From Spirochaetaceae bacterium (GTDB lineage: Bacteria > Spirochaetota > Spirochaetia > DSM-27196 > PXBQ01): a stretch of DNA of 23,267 nt. The position numbers and the translations under genes were made by a program. The stretch is from contig PXBQ01000139.1 in NCBI GenBank assembly GCA_003566875.1, positions 1 through 23,267 of the forward strand, written 5' to 3'. The notes below the pieces were generated by a model. The model did no database searches. It was not told the origin of the DNA and saw only the letters and a list, made by a program, of their open reading frames with translations. Numbering within the stretch: position 1 is the first letter of the stretch; each line of letters begins with the position of its first letter. Positions 8,474-15,203 of the stretch are shown here, piece after piece.

Positions 8474-9865
8474 ATGAACGCACACGAAACTTTTCTCTGC
8501 CTCGATTTTGGGACATCCTCGTTGAAAGTCGGATGTGTTACCTCGCGTGGGGAGTTGCTTTCCTTCTCGCGGGTACATTTGATTCGTTCCGATTCGGATA
8601 TCACATCGTGGCCCGCCGAGCGCTGGCTCGAGTCGGTCAGGACGGTCATCGCGAGCGGGATACCACTCAGCGGATGTGTGGGTATCGTCGTCTCGGGTAA
8701 CGGCCCGACGCTCGTGCCGGTCGATGCCGTGGGTTCACCCGTCCACCCCGTCCTTTTATGGCTCGATGGTCGCGATGAGAGAGTCGCGGACGAGGGGCGG
8801 TCTTTTTTTCTCCCGAAGGCGCGCTGGCTCAAAATCCATCGTCCCGAGCAGTACAAAAACACGCGTCGCTTCCTCGGGTGTCCTGAGTACGTGATCCACG
8901 CTTTGACAGGTCGAGCTGTCGCGATTAGCCCGACCGAGGCGTTCGATGAGTTCATCTGGACGCCGCAGGAGATCCGCGCGCACGGGCTCGAAGCCGATCT
9001 TTTCCCGGAGATCGTGCGACCCGGCGGGTTCATCGGCCCCGTGTGCGCTGAGGCCGCGAGGGTGTTTGGAATCCCCGCCGGCGTGCCGGTTATCGCGGGG
9101 GGGCCGGACTTCCTCATGAGCCTGGTAGGAACGGCGACCGTCGACCCCGGAACGGTGTGCGACCGTGCGGGTACGTCGGAGGGGATCAACTATTGCACGG
9201 ATGTTAACGTTGCCGACGATCGTCTGCGGACTCTGCCGCACATCGTCCCAGGTCTGTTCAACGTTGCGGGCATCTTGTCTTCGACCGGTCGTTTGTTTGA
9301 GTGGTTTAGACAAATCTCCGGTCAGACTCACGTTTCGTACGACACGATCGTCGCAAACGCGGCCGCAATTTCGGGGGCAACGCAGCTGCCGCAGTTTTTC
9401 CCCGCTCTTCATCGTGGCGCGTCGTGGGAGTTCTCACGCGGGATGTTTATCGAGCTTGGTGCGGGACACGGACCGGCTGAGATGGGGCGCGCGGTGATCG
9501 AGTCGATCGGATACGCGGTCCGTGAAGCCGTGGAGATTCTCGAAGAGAACGGATGCACGGCCGACCGCATCACGGTGTGCGGCGGACAGGCGAAAAACCG
9601 AGTCTGGAACCAGATGAAGGCCGACATCGTGGGGCGCGTGCTCGAAGTACCCGAGATCGAGGACGCCGAGTTGTTAGGCGACGCGTGTGCGGGATTAGTC
9701 GCGATCGGTCGGTACCCAGACCTTGCATCGGCGGCGCGCGCCGTGTACCGGCCGAAACACCGGTTTTACCCTGTCGAGGCAAACAACCGGGAGTTCTCGA
9801 GACTCTACACGCGGTATCGCGAACTGTACAGCCGGTTTAGCACCGCACTCTCTCAGACGCAGTGA
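8474..9865 (+). CDS. FGGY-family carbohydrate kinase (xylulokinase-like)
   Basis: This is a cytoplasmic ATP-dependent sugar kinase of the FGGY family, 463 residues (xylulokinases are about 480-500). The N-terminal phosphate-binding loop DFGTSSLK is at 11-18. The substrate-side motifs SWPAERW (45-51) and WLDGRD (96-101), and GGPDF with candidate catalytic base Asp212, are present. GTSEG lies at 233-237, and the C-terminal adenosine motif GGQAKNRVWNQMKADI is near 368-383. An ATG at 8474 follows GGAG at 8459-8462, and an in-frame stop at 8447 limits upstream extension. It is divergent from the BMP importer, which suggests that it phosphorylates the imported sugar or a sugar released from a nucleoside. 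The exact sugar cannot be assigned, so no symbol is given. Confidence 0.88.
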   Translation: MNAHETFLCLDFGTSSLKVGCVTSRGELLSFSRVHLIRSDSDITSWPAERWLESVRTVIASGIPLSGCVGIVVSGNGPTLVPVDAVGSPVHPVLLWLDGRDERVADEGRSFFLPKARWLKIHRPEQYKNTRRFLGCPEYVIHALTGRAVAISPTEAFDEFIWTPQEIRAHGLEADLFPEIVRPGGFIGPVCAEAARVFGIPAGVPVIAGGPDFLMSLVGTATVDPGTVCDRAGTSEGINYCTDVNVADDRLRTLPHIVPGLFNVAGILSSTGRLFEWFRQISGQTHVSYDTIVANAAAISGATQLPQFFPALHRGASWEFSRGMFIELGAGHGPAEMGRAVIESIGYAVREAVEILEENGCTADRITVCGGQAKNRVWNQMKADIVGRVLEVPEIEDAELLGDACAGLVAIGRYPDLASAARAVYRPKHRFYPVEANNREFSRLYTRYRELYSRFSTALSQTQ

Positions 9866-9881
9866 GCCGGCCGGTACCCGT

Positions 9882-9896
9882 TCACACGCGGTGTGA
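9882..9896. promoter_or_regulatory. 15-base perfect palindrome between kinase and small membrane protein
   Basis: TCACAC-GCG-GTGTGA (9882-9896) lies 17 bases after the FGGY kinase stop. It could be a dimeric regulator's operator for the downstream gene or a short 3' hairpin. No T-run follows immediately; a T8 tract begins about 25 bases later at 9922. Confidence 0.35.
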
Positions 9897-9951
9897 CGCG
9901 TAGAATCTGTGAAGAGAACGCTTTTTTTTGCAGGAGGATCGTAGTATACTT

Positions 9952-10368
9952 TTGGTAGAGGTGAGTTCGGTGTTCATACCGATTTTCGGATTTCCGTTCA
10001 TGTTCCTGTTTCCGCTGATGATCGGCGTGTTTGCGATTCGTGCGGGTATGCATTTCTTCCGAGAGATCGACCGGAGGAACTCTCGATACGCCGAAGACGA
10101 ATTTCGACGTGGCTTCCACCCGGAAATTGGCGGCCAGGTGCCGGGACGTCCCGGCATGCAAGGACGCATTTTCCGCCTCGCTTTCCGGTCAAAAGGTCAA
10201 ATAACGGTCTCAGACGTCGTGGTTGAGACCGGACTCGATCTCGAGGAGGCCGAGCATCTTCTGGAGTCGATGGTCGACCATACACACGTCCGGATGGAAG
10301 TTCGTGACGACGGTTCGGTTCTGTACGAGTTCCCTGAGATCATACGGCGTCTCAGAACCGACGAATAG
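9952..10368 (+). CDS. Small one-TM protein with helix-turn-helix-like C-terminal domain
   Basis: I do not recognise a named family. The product (about 138 residues) begins with one hydrophobic helix (FIPIFGFPFMFLFPLMIGVF), then a basic linker. A C-terminal domain at about 75-135 has a pattern seen in winged-helix folds: a helix, then ITVSDVVVETGLDLEEAEHLLESMV, then a beta-hairpin ending VLYEFPEI. The start is uncertain. TTG 9952, GTG 9961 and GTG 9970 are in frame; GAGGTGA (9958-9964) favours 9970, while AGGAGG at 9932-9937 is 14 bases from 9952 and 8 bases from an in-frame ATA. A TATACT hexamer is at 9945-9950. It may be a membrane-tethered regulator or small effector; function unknown. Confidence 0.75.
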   Translation: MVEVSSVFIPIFGFPFMFLFPLMIGVFAIRAGMHFFREIDRRNSRYAEDEFRRGFHPEIGGQVPGRPGMQGRIFRLAFRSKGQITVSDVVVETGLDLEEAEHLLESMVDHTHVRMEVRDDGSVLYEFPEIIRRLRTDE

Positions 10369-10410
10369 CTGCCTCAATCGGACCCGGCCCCCCCGATACT
10401 GATGTTTTCG

Positions 10411-10460
10411 ACAAAAAAACACCCGACGTAGTAAGCCTGACGCCGGGTGTTTCTTTTGTT
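10411..10460. terminator. Bidirectional Rho-independent terminator
   Basis: AAACACCCG (10417-10425) pairs with CGGGTGTTT (10444-10452), extended inward by CG/CG after one mismatch. An A7 run lies on the left and a T-rich run (TTTCTTTTGTT) on the right. It can therefore stop transcription from both converging genes, the small membrane protein and glnK. Confidence 0.88.
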
Positions 10461-10491
10461 CTAGTCGTGAAAAGCTATCGGCTCCTCACGA

Positions 10492-10833
10492 TCATCCGAT
10501 CGCAGCGTGTCCTTTCTCGCCGCTCCGTATTCGTATCGCTTCCTCGATCGGGACGATAAATATCTTGCCGTCTCCGATCTCTCCGGAACGCGCGCCGCGG
10601 ATTATCGCGTCGACCGTTTTCTGTACGAAGTCGTCGTTGACGCCAATCTCGATCCGGGTCTTTTTGAGAAGGTTGACTTCAATATCGACGCCGCGGTACG
10701 ACTCGGTGTAGCCCTTTTGTTGGCCGCACCCGAGAGCCGTCGTGACCGACATCTTGAACACTTCCGCTTTGTACAGCTCTTCTTTCACATCGTTCAGCTT
10801 GTGCGGCTGAATGTACGCAATGATGAGTTTCAT
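10492..10833 (-). CDS. glnK: PII nitrogen-regulatory protein, GlnK type
   Basis: This is a trimeric PII signal protein, 113 residues, that binds ATP/ADP and 2-oxoglutarate and normally plugs the AmtB channel when nitrogen is plentiful. It aligns without gaps to E. coli GlnB over residues 1-58. Gln39 and Lys40, Arg47, the GDGK nucleotide loop (87-90), and Arg101 and Arg103 are kept. The T-loop residue 51, the uridylylated Tyr in proteobacteria, is Ile here (RGVDIEVNLL), although Tyr46 is present. Uridylylation at the usual site is therefore ruled out, and control is probably by ligand binding only. An AAAGGAGG site 10 bases before the ATG overlaps the amtB stop. The gap to amtB is 16 bases, so the two are co-transcribed. 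Confidence 0.95.
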   Translation of the reverse strand: MKLIIAYIQPHKLNDVKEELYKAEVFKMSVTTALGCGQQKGYTESYRGVDIEVNLLKKTRIEIGVNDDFVQKTVDAIIRGARSGEIGDGKIFIVPIEEAIRIRSGEKGHAAIG

Positions 10834-10849
10834 CTCGATTCATCCTCCT

Positions 10850-12175
10850 TTAGGTGTTGCTGAAGATCTGGAAGCCGTTGTACGACTCCATGCCGTGCTC
10901 GCTTATATCCAGACCGATCAGTTCGTCCTTGTCGCTGACGCGCAGTTTTCCGGTCGCCTTGAGAATGCCGAACTGCACGAACGCCGTGACGACGACCCAC
11001 GCGAACACCGCGATCACGCCGACGAGTTGAACGCCGAGCTGCGCGAAACCGCCTCCGTAGAACAACCCGACGATTTCCGGGTCGTTGACGCCGTCCGCGA
11101 ACAACCCGACTGCGAGGGTTCCGAACGCGCCGCACACACCGTGTACCGAGATCGCACCGACCGGATCGTCGATGTGTAGAACTTTGTCGAGGAACTCAAC
11201 CGACAGTACCACGAGGATACCCGCCAGGAGACCGATAATGACCGCGCCGACAGGTGACACCACCCATGTTCCGGCGGTTATACCGACCAACCCCGCAAGA
11301 GCTCCGTTGAGCGACACGCTCGGGTCGGGTTTTCCGAACCATATCCACGAGGTGAACATCGCCCCAATCGCACCGGTAGAAGCCGCGAGCGTCGTTGTGA
11401 CCGCGACGTGCGCGATATCAAGATCGGAACCCGACAGCGTTGAACCCGCGTTAAAACCGTACCATCCGAACCACAGGATAAAGACGCCGAGTGCCGCCAA
11501 CGGCAGGTTGTGGCCGGGGATCGCCTTTACCGATACGTGTCCGTTGATCTTGATGTACTTGCCGCGCCGCGCGCCAAGAAGAGCAGCACCGACGAGAGCC
11601 GCCCACGCACCGACCGAGTGAACGACCGTCGAACCGGCGAAGTCGTGGAACCCCATCTCTGCGAGCCATCCCGCGTCCGACCAGATCCAGTGACCGGAAA
11701 TCGGGTAGATCAAGCCGGTAATGAAGACGCTGTACAGAAGATACCCGGAGAACTGGGTTCGTTCGGCCATGGCACCTGAAACGATTGTCGCCGCCGTCGC
11801 TGCGAACACAACCTGGAACATCCAGTCGCGGAACAGCTCATAATCGGCGCCGGCGATGAAGAACTGCGACGATCCGATGAACCCGCCGACGCTGTTTCCG
11901 TACATCAGAGCCCATCCGATCGCCCAGTACGCGACGGCGCCCACCGAGAAGTCCATGAGATTCTTCATGATGATGTTCCCGGCGTTTTTTGCGCGGGTGA
12001 GTCCGGTTTCGACCATCGCGAACCCGGCTTGCATGAAGAACACAAGCGCTGCGGCGAGGATCAACCAGATCATGTCGAACGCGGCACTGATTTCCGCGGG
12101 CGTCAGATCTTCGGCGAAAGCGACGCCACCTCCCAGAAGCAGACCAACAAGCACGAGAGCAAGAATTTTTTTCAT
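10850..12175 (-). CDS. amtB: Ammonium transporter AmtB
   Basis: This inner-membrane Amt/Rh/MEP channel conducts ammonium. The 441-residue precursor starts at ATG 12175, set by an AGGAGG (12185-12190) nine bases upstream and by a clear signal peptide (MKKILALVLV to GVAFA). The open frame reaches 12232, but that part covers the sigma-54 promoter. Eleven membrane helices are expected. Conserved Amt stretches are visible: FFMQAGFAMVETG, HDFAGSTVVHSVGAW with the first pore His, and ISVHGVCGAFG with the second pore His. The C-terminal cytosolic tail (DELIGLDISEHGMESY) is the conserved coupling segment. It forms an operon with glnK and is preceded by a sigma-54 promoter and a NifA-like activator gene, which implies induction under nitrogen limitation. 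Confidence 0.96.
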   Translation of the reverse strand: MKKILALVLVGLLLGGGVAFAEDLTPAEISAAFDMIWLILAAALVFFMQAGFAMVETGLTRAKNAGNIIMKNLMDFSVGAVAYWAIGWALMYGNSVGGFIGSSQFFIAGADYELFRDWMFQVVFAATAATIVSGAMAERTQFSGYLLYSVFITGLIYPISGHWIWSDAGWLAEMGFHDFAGSTVVHSVGAWAALVGAALLGARRGKYIKINGHVSVKAIPGHNLPLAALGVFILWFGWYGFNAGSTLSGSDLDIAHVAVTTTLAASTGAIGAMFTSWIWFGKPDPSVSLNGALAGLVGITAGTWVVSPVGAVIIGLLAGILVVLSVEFLDKVLHIDDPVGAISVHGVCGAFGTLAVGLFADGVNDPEIVGLFYGGGFAQLGVQLVGVIAVFAWVVVTAFVQFGILKATGKLRVSDKDELIGLDISEHGMESYNGFQIFSNT

Positions 12176-12215
12176 TCCGGCTTCCCTCCTCAGAAGTTTA
12201 TTGCTGACTACAAGA

Positions 12216-12231
12216 AGCAAAAACAGTGCCA
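12216..12231 (-). promoter_or_regulatory. Sigma-54 (-24/-12) promoter of amtB-glnK
   Basis: The minus strand reads TGGCAC-TGTTT-TTGCT (from 12231 down to 12216). It matches the RpoN consensus TGGCACG-N4-TTGCW at all core positions with the correct GG-GC spacing. The predicted transcription start is near 12205, giving a leader of about 30 bases that carries the amtB Shine-Dalgarno. Confidence 0.88.
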
Positions 12232-12334
12232 AGGAGGAGTATCGGAGAAAGGCGTAGACAATTATTGCGGTTAAATAGCTATCATATAAAGAGTTACGTG
12301 CGACGGCTTAATACGCTCAAAATAGTTCCACCAG

Positions 12335-12358
12335 GTAGGTTGGTAGGCCATAACCTAC
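12335..12358. promoter_or_regulatory. Inverted repeat, candidate activator (UAS) site
   Basis: GTAGGTT (12335-12341) and AACCTAC (12352-12358) form a perfect 7-base inverted repeat with a 10-base spacer. It is centred about 140 bases upstream of the predicted amtB start. Both distance and spacing suit an enhancer site for a sigma-54 activator (NifA sites are TGT-N10-ACA). The 215-base gap 12176-12390 otherwise holds an AT-rich segment (about 12270-12300) that might bend. No T-tailed terminator is visible. Confidence 0.6.
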
Positions 12359-12390
12359 AAAAACGTAGTAAAAACGACCCAGAGTTACAT

Positions 12391-13950
12391 TTATGTGCGA
12401 AAATGTCGCGGATCGACGCCGTGGCGTTTGACGCGAAGGCCCATTACGCGCTCGGTGACGTCGAGAAGTCGTGCGGCTTTCGCCATGTTGCCCTTCGTGG
12501 ATTTGAGCGCATCCATCAAGAGTTCGCGTTCTAGATTGTCAAGCGATTCTTGAAGCGTGCCGTTTATCTGCGTGCCCGTTGACTCTGCAGACTGCAGGCT
12601 CGGCGGCAGGTGGTGGCTGTGAATGACGTCGTCGACCGAGAGAAGTACCGCGCGCTCGATGCAGTTCTCCAGTTCGCGGACGTTGCCGGGCCAGTGATAG
12701 TTGACAAGAAGGTCGATCGCGGGCGTTGAGATCCGCCGGATTCCGACATGGTTTCGTTCGGCGTATTTTTCGATGAAGTAGTCTGCCAAGAGCAAAATGT
12801 CGCTCTTTCGGTCTCGCAGCGGTGGTACGTGAATCGGAAAAACGTTGAGCCGGTAGTAGAGGTCCTCGCGAAACTGGTTCGTCTCCATGAGTCGCTCGAG
12901 GTTGCGGTTTGTCGCGGCGATTACACGAACGTTTGTGCGGATGGTCTCGTTTCCTCCGACGCGCTCAAATTCCCGTTCCTGGAGGACGCGGAGGAGCTTG
13001 ATCTGTGTCGTCGGCGAGAGGTCTCCGATCTCGTCGAGGAAGATCGTACCGCCCGCGGCGATCTCAAAACGCCCTTTTCGCGTGCTGATCGCGCCGGTAA
13101 AAGAGCCTTTCTCATGGCCAAATAACTCGCTCTCGATCACGGTCTCGGGCAGGGCCGCGCAGTTCACCTTTATGAACGGTTTTGTCGAACGGTGGCTGTT
13201 GTAGTGGATCGCTTGTGCGACGAGCTCTTTTCCTGTCCCGCTCTCACCTCGGACCAGAACGGTCGCGTCACTTTTGGATACCTGGGCGATGAGATCGAAT
13301 ACGGCTTGCATCGGTTTTGAGTTGCCGATGATGTTCGAAGGTTTGAAACGCTCCCGGAGTTCCTCTTTCAGGCGCGCGTTCTCCTCCTGAAGTACGCGCT
13401 TTTCTTCCATAATGCCCTGTCGGATTTTTACTGCTTGCGCGATCAACGACGACACGATCGAGAGAACACGCACATCGTCCTGGAGTTGCGTGTCCTCGGC
13501 AAACGGACGATCGACGCTGAATGCGCCGATCGTTTCGGCGCCGATCTTGATCGGGACGCATACGAACGAGATGTCTCGTGTGTCTTGGCCTTTTCGCGCA
13601 CCGGTTCGATTCAAAAAGTTTGGGTCGTCGGAGATTCTCGAAATGATGCGGGGTTGCCCGGACTGAACGACCGACCCGGTAACACCTTCGCCGAGTTTGT
13701 AACGTCCGCGCTCGCGCTGTGAATTTGAGAGTCCGTACGCGGCTTCGATGAATATGTCGCCGGTGTTGCGGTTCAACAGCGTAATCGTGCCGCGGAGCAT
13801 ACCGAGGTGGGCGGTCACGGCTTTGAGAACGGGTTGGATTACCTGTTTCAGGTCCATGCTCTGGTCGAGAATCTGACTGATCTCGAACAAAAGCGAGAGT
13901 TCCTCGAGTTTGCCATGATACGCTGTCGTTTCAGCGCGATTTTCCGCCAT
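12391..13950 (-). CDS. NifA-like sigma-54-dependent transcriptional activator
   Basis: This 519-residue bacterial enhancer-binding protein has a GAF domain at about 18-175 and a short coiled linker. The AAA+ domain has Walker A GESGTGKE at 235-242, the sigma-54 contact loop GSFTGA at 282-287 (Ser in place of the usual Ala), and Walker B GGTIFLDEIGD at 300-310. A Fis-type HTH lies at 485-510, ending RVMGLRVKRHGVDPRHF, which is very NifA-like. There is no receiver domain, so it is not NtrC. No cysteine cluster sits between the AAA+ and HTH domains, so it resembles the oxygen-tolerant NifA type. ATG 13950 is chosen because GGAGG lies five bases upstream (13956-13960). It lies directly upstream of the sigma-54-controlled amtB-glnK and probably drives it. 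No nif structural genes are in view. Confidence 0.9.
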   Translation of the reverse strand: MAENRAETTAYHGKLEELSLLFEISQILDQSMDLKQVIQPVLKAVTAHLGMLRGTITLLNRNTGDIFIEAAYGLSNSQRERGRYKLGEGVTGSVVQSGQPRIISRISDDPNFLNRTGARKGQDTRDISFVCVPIKIGAETIGAFSVDRPFAEDTQLQDDVRVLSIVSSLIAQAVKIRQGIMEEKRVLQEENARLKEELRERFKPSNIIGNSKPMQAVFDLIAQVSKSDATVLVRGESGTGKELVAQAIHYNSHRSTKPFIKVNCAALPETVIESELFGHEKGSFTGAISTRKGRFEIAAGGTIFLDEIGDLSPTTQIKLLRVLQEREFERVGGNETIRTNVRVIAATNRNLERLMETNQFREDLYYRLNVFPIHVPPLRDRKSDILLLADYFIEKYAERNHVGIRRISTPAIDLLVNYHWPGNVRELENCIERAVLLSVDDVIHSHHLPPSLQSAESTGTQINGTLQESLDNLERELLMDALKSTKGNMAKAARLLDVTERVMGLRVKRHGVDPRHFRT

Positions 13951-14043
13951 CAAAACCTCCGTTCATTTCGTACTCATACTACAGAATTGTATGATGTTAC
14001 GCAAGAGTGGGGTGACGGCAACGATTCTACATGGTATGTCGCG

Positions 14044-15117
14044 CTAACGAATCGCGATCGAGTCAAAGTAACGGAACATTTCGTGGACAAATCGATCACG
14101 AATCGTGTCTTCGATCTCGCGATACGCGAAATTCACCGCCTCGGAGTGAGAGATCGCGTTTTCGCGTCCGTCGTGCGCCGCGGTTACGAGAACCTCGCCA
14201 CGCTCGTCGATGAGATCTATTTCAAGCACCCACCGCACCGAGCGATATCGCGGGTTGATCTCAACCGGCTCTATCGTGACCGATCCAATGACGCGGAGCA
14301 CCCCGGTGTCGCTCACCGTGAAGTTTCGCAGGCTTATCTGGCGACGGATCGCTGCGTCGACGCGTCCCGAGTCGTCGCCAAAAACGTGTACCGAGAACAC
14401 CATCTGCTCGGCGGCGTCGATGATCAGGTTTGCAAGCCGCTCGGATGAGATCCCAAAGCCGCCGAGTCCTGCCGCCGCGGGCGAGATAATGCGGAGTTGA
14501 TCTATGTACACCTCGTTGTTTAACCGGACGACATCGGCCGCGCTCAGGTACGCGAATCGCCTCACCGTCGTCGACGCCTCGGCAGCGCGTTCAACGAGAC
14601 GTTCGATCTGCCGCGTATTCGTGTCGATTAATCCCCGGTAGATCGCCGCGGTCTGCGGGCGATGAAGGTACGCGAGAATATGAACTCGACCGAACTCGTC
14701 GGTGTACGGGTCGCTGAACCGGATGTTGCGCAGCTGTTGTTGCGACTCGATCGCGACCGCTTGTACCGCCGTTCGTTCGTTCTCTGAGTACGCGGCACTC
14801 GTCCCGACGATCTCGCGATAACGCTGTTCGGCAAGGCTTTCTACACGGATGTTCGACGCGAATATGCGCGACAACGAGCCCGCGGCGTCGTTTTCCGCCG
14901 CCCGTCTTGACTCGCCGGAACCGTTCGCCGTGAGGTACGCGGAATCCGGATAGACCGATGCACGATCGATGTACCACTCCGGCACACGACTATCGCGGCT
15001 CCGCGCGCCGGTCGCGCACGCGGTTACAAGCATGACGAGTACCAGACTCGAAGCTATCAATGTTACTCGGCCAATTGTCGAGTTTAAGAAAAATTCACGA
15101 TCAAGTTCTTTCATCAT
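14044..15117 (-). CDS. LPP20-family outer-envelope lipoprotein
   Basis: This 357-residue lipoprotein precursor starts at ATG 15117 (a second ATG follows at 15114), eight bases after GGGGAG. The signal segment ends with lipobox VTAC (Cys34). The mature part begins RVPEWYIDRASVYPDSAYLTANGSG, the LPP20/FlgP-type motif (PxW, tyrosine-rich, then a helix with AAENDAAGSLSRIF). A second alpha/beta domain at about 215-340 resembles LpoB-like folds. The family includes proteins linked to outer-membrane and flagellar or peptidoglycan functions; the exact role is unknown here. It is last of three consecutive lipoprotein genes, with an 86-base gap from the previous one that contains an inverted repeat. 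The frame is open to 15207, but the upstream part is not signal-like. Confidence 0.8.
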   Translation of the reverse strand: MMKELDREFFLNSTIGRVTLIASSLVLVMLVTACATGARSRDSRVPEWYIDRASVYPDSAYLTANGSGESRRAAENDAAGSLSRIFASNIRVESLAEQRYREIVGTSAAYSENERTAVQAVAIESQQQLRNIRFSDPYTDEFGRVHILAYLHRPQTAAIYRGLIDTNTRQIERLVERAAEASTTVRRFAYLSAADVVRLNNEVYIDQLRIISPAAAGLGGFGISSERLANLIIDAAEQMVFSVHVFGDDSGRVDAAIRRQISLRNFTVSDTGVLRVIGSVTIEPVEINPRYRSVRWVLEIDLIDERGEVLVTAAHDGRENAISHSEAVNFAYREIEDTIRDRFVHEMFRYFDSIAIR

Positions 15118-15146
15118 CACAATTTCTCCCCGATGTGCGAATCTGT

Positions 15147-15165
15147 TGCACATTCTCGCTGTGCA
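15147..15165. promoter_or_regulatory. Inverted repeat upstream of the LPP20-like gene
   Basis: TGCACA (15147-15152) and TGTGCA (15160-15165) form a perfect 6-base inverted repeat with a 7-base spacer, and another TGTGC is at 15134-15138. It lies in the 86-base gap between the COG3014-like and LPP20-like genes, and is either an operator or an intercistronic hairpin. The spacing does not match the NtrC site TGCAC-N7-GTGCA. Confidence 0.35.
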
Positions 15166-15203
15166 TTTCTGCTCAAAAACTCGATACTCCGAACCGTCGA
15201 CAC

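Noticed and set aside
8337..8516. Upstream-extended start for the BMP binding protein
   Set aside because: The added 60 residues are hydrophilic and precede an otherwise complete signal peptide. The region also overlaps the start of the FGGY kinase.
12176..12232. Upstream-extended start for amtB
   Set aside because: The extension would be coded across the sigma-54 promoter and ribosome site; the ATG at 12175 has the AGGAGG and signal peptide.
12361..12380. Direct repeat AAAAACG-TAGT-AAAAACG near the activator gene's 3' end
   Set aside because: Short and A-rich; a single occurrence with no other copy noticed, so it is not distinguishable from chance.
13807..14448. Plus-strand frame across the activator and LPP20-like gene boundary
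   Set aside because: It crosses two real minus-strand genes and lacks a ribosome site. Its product resembles no family.
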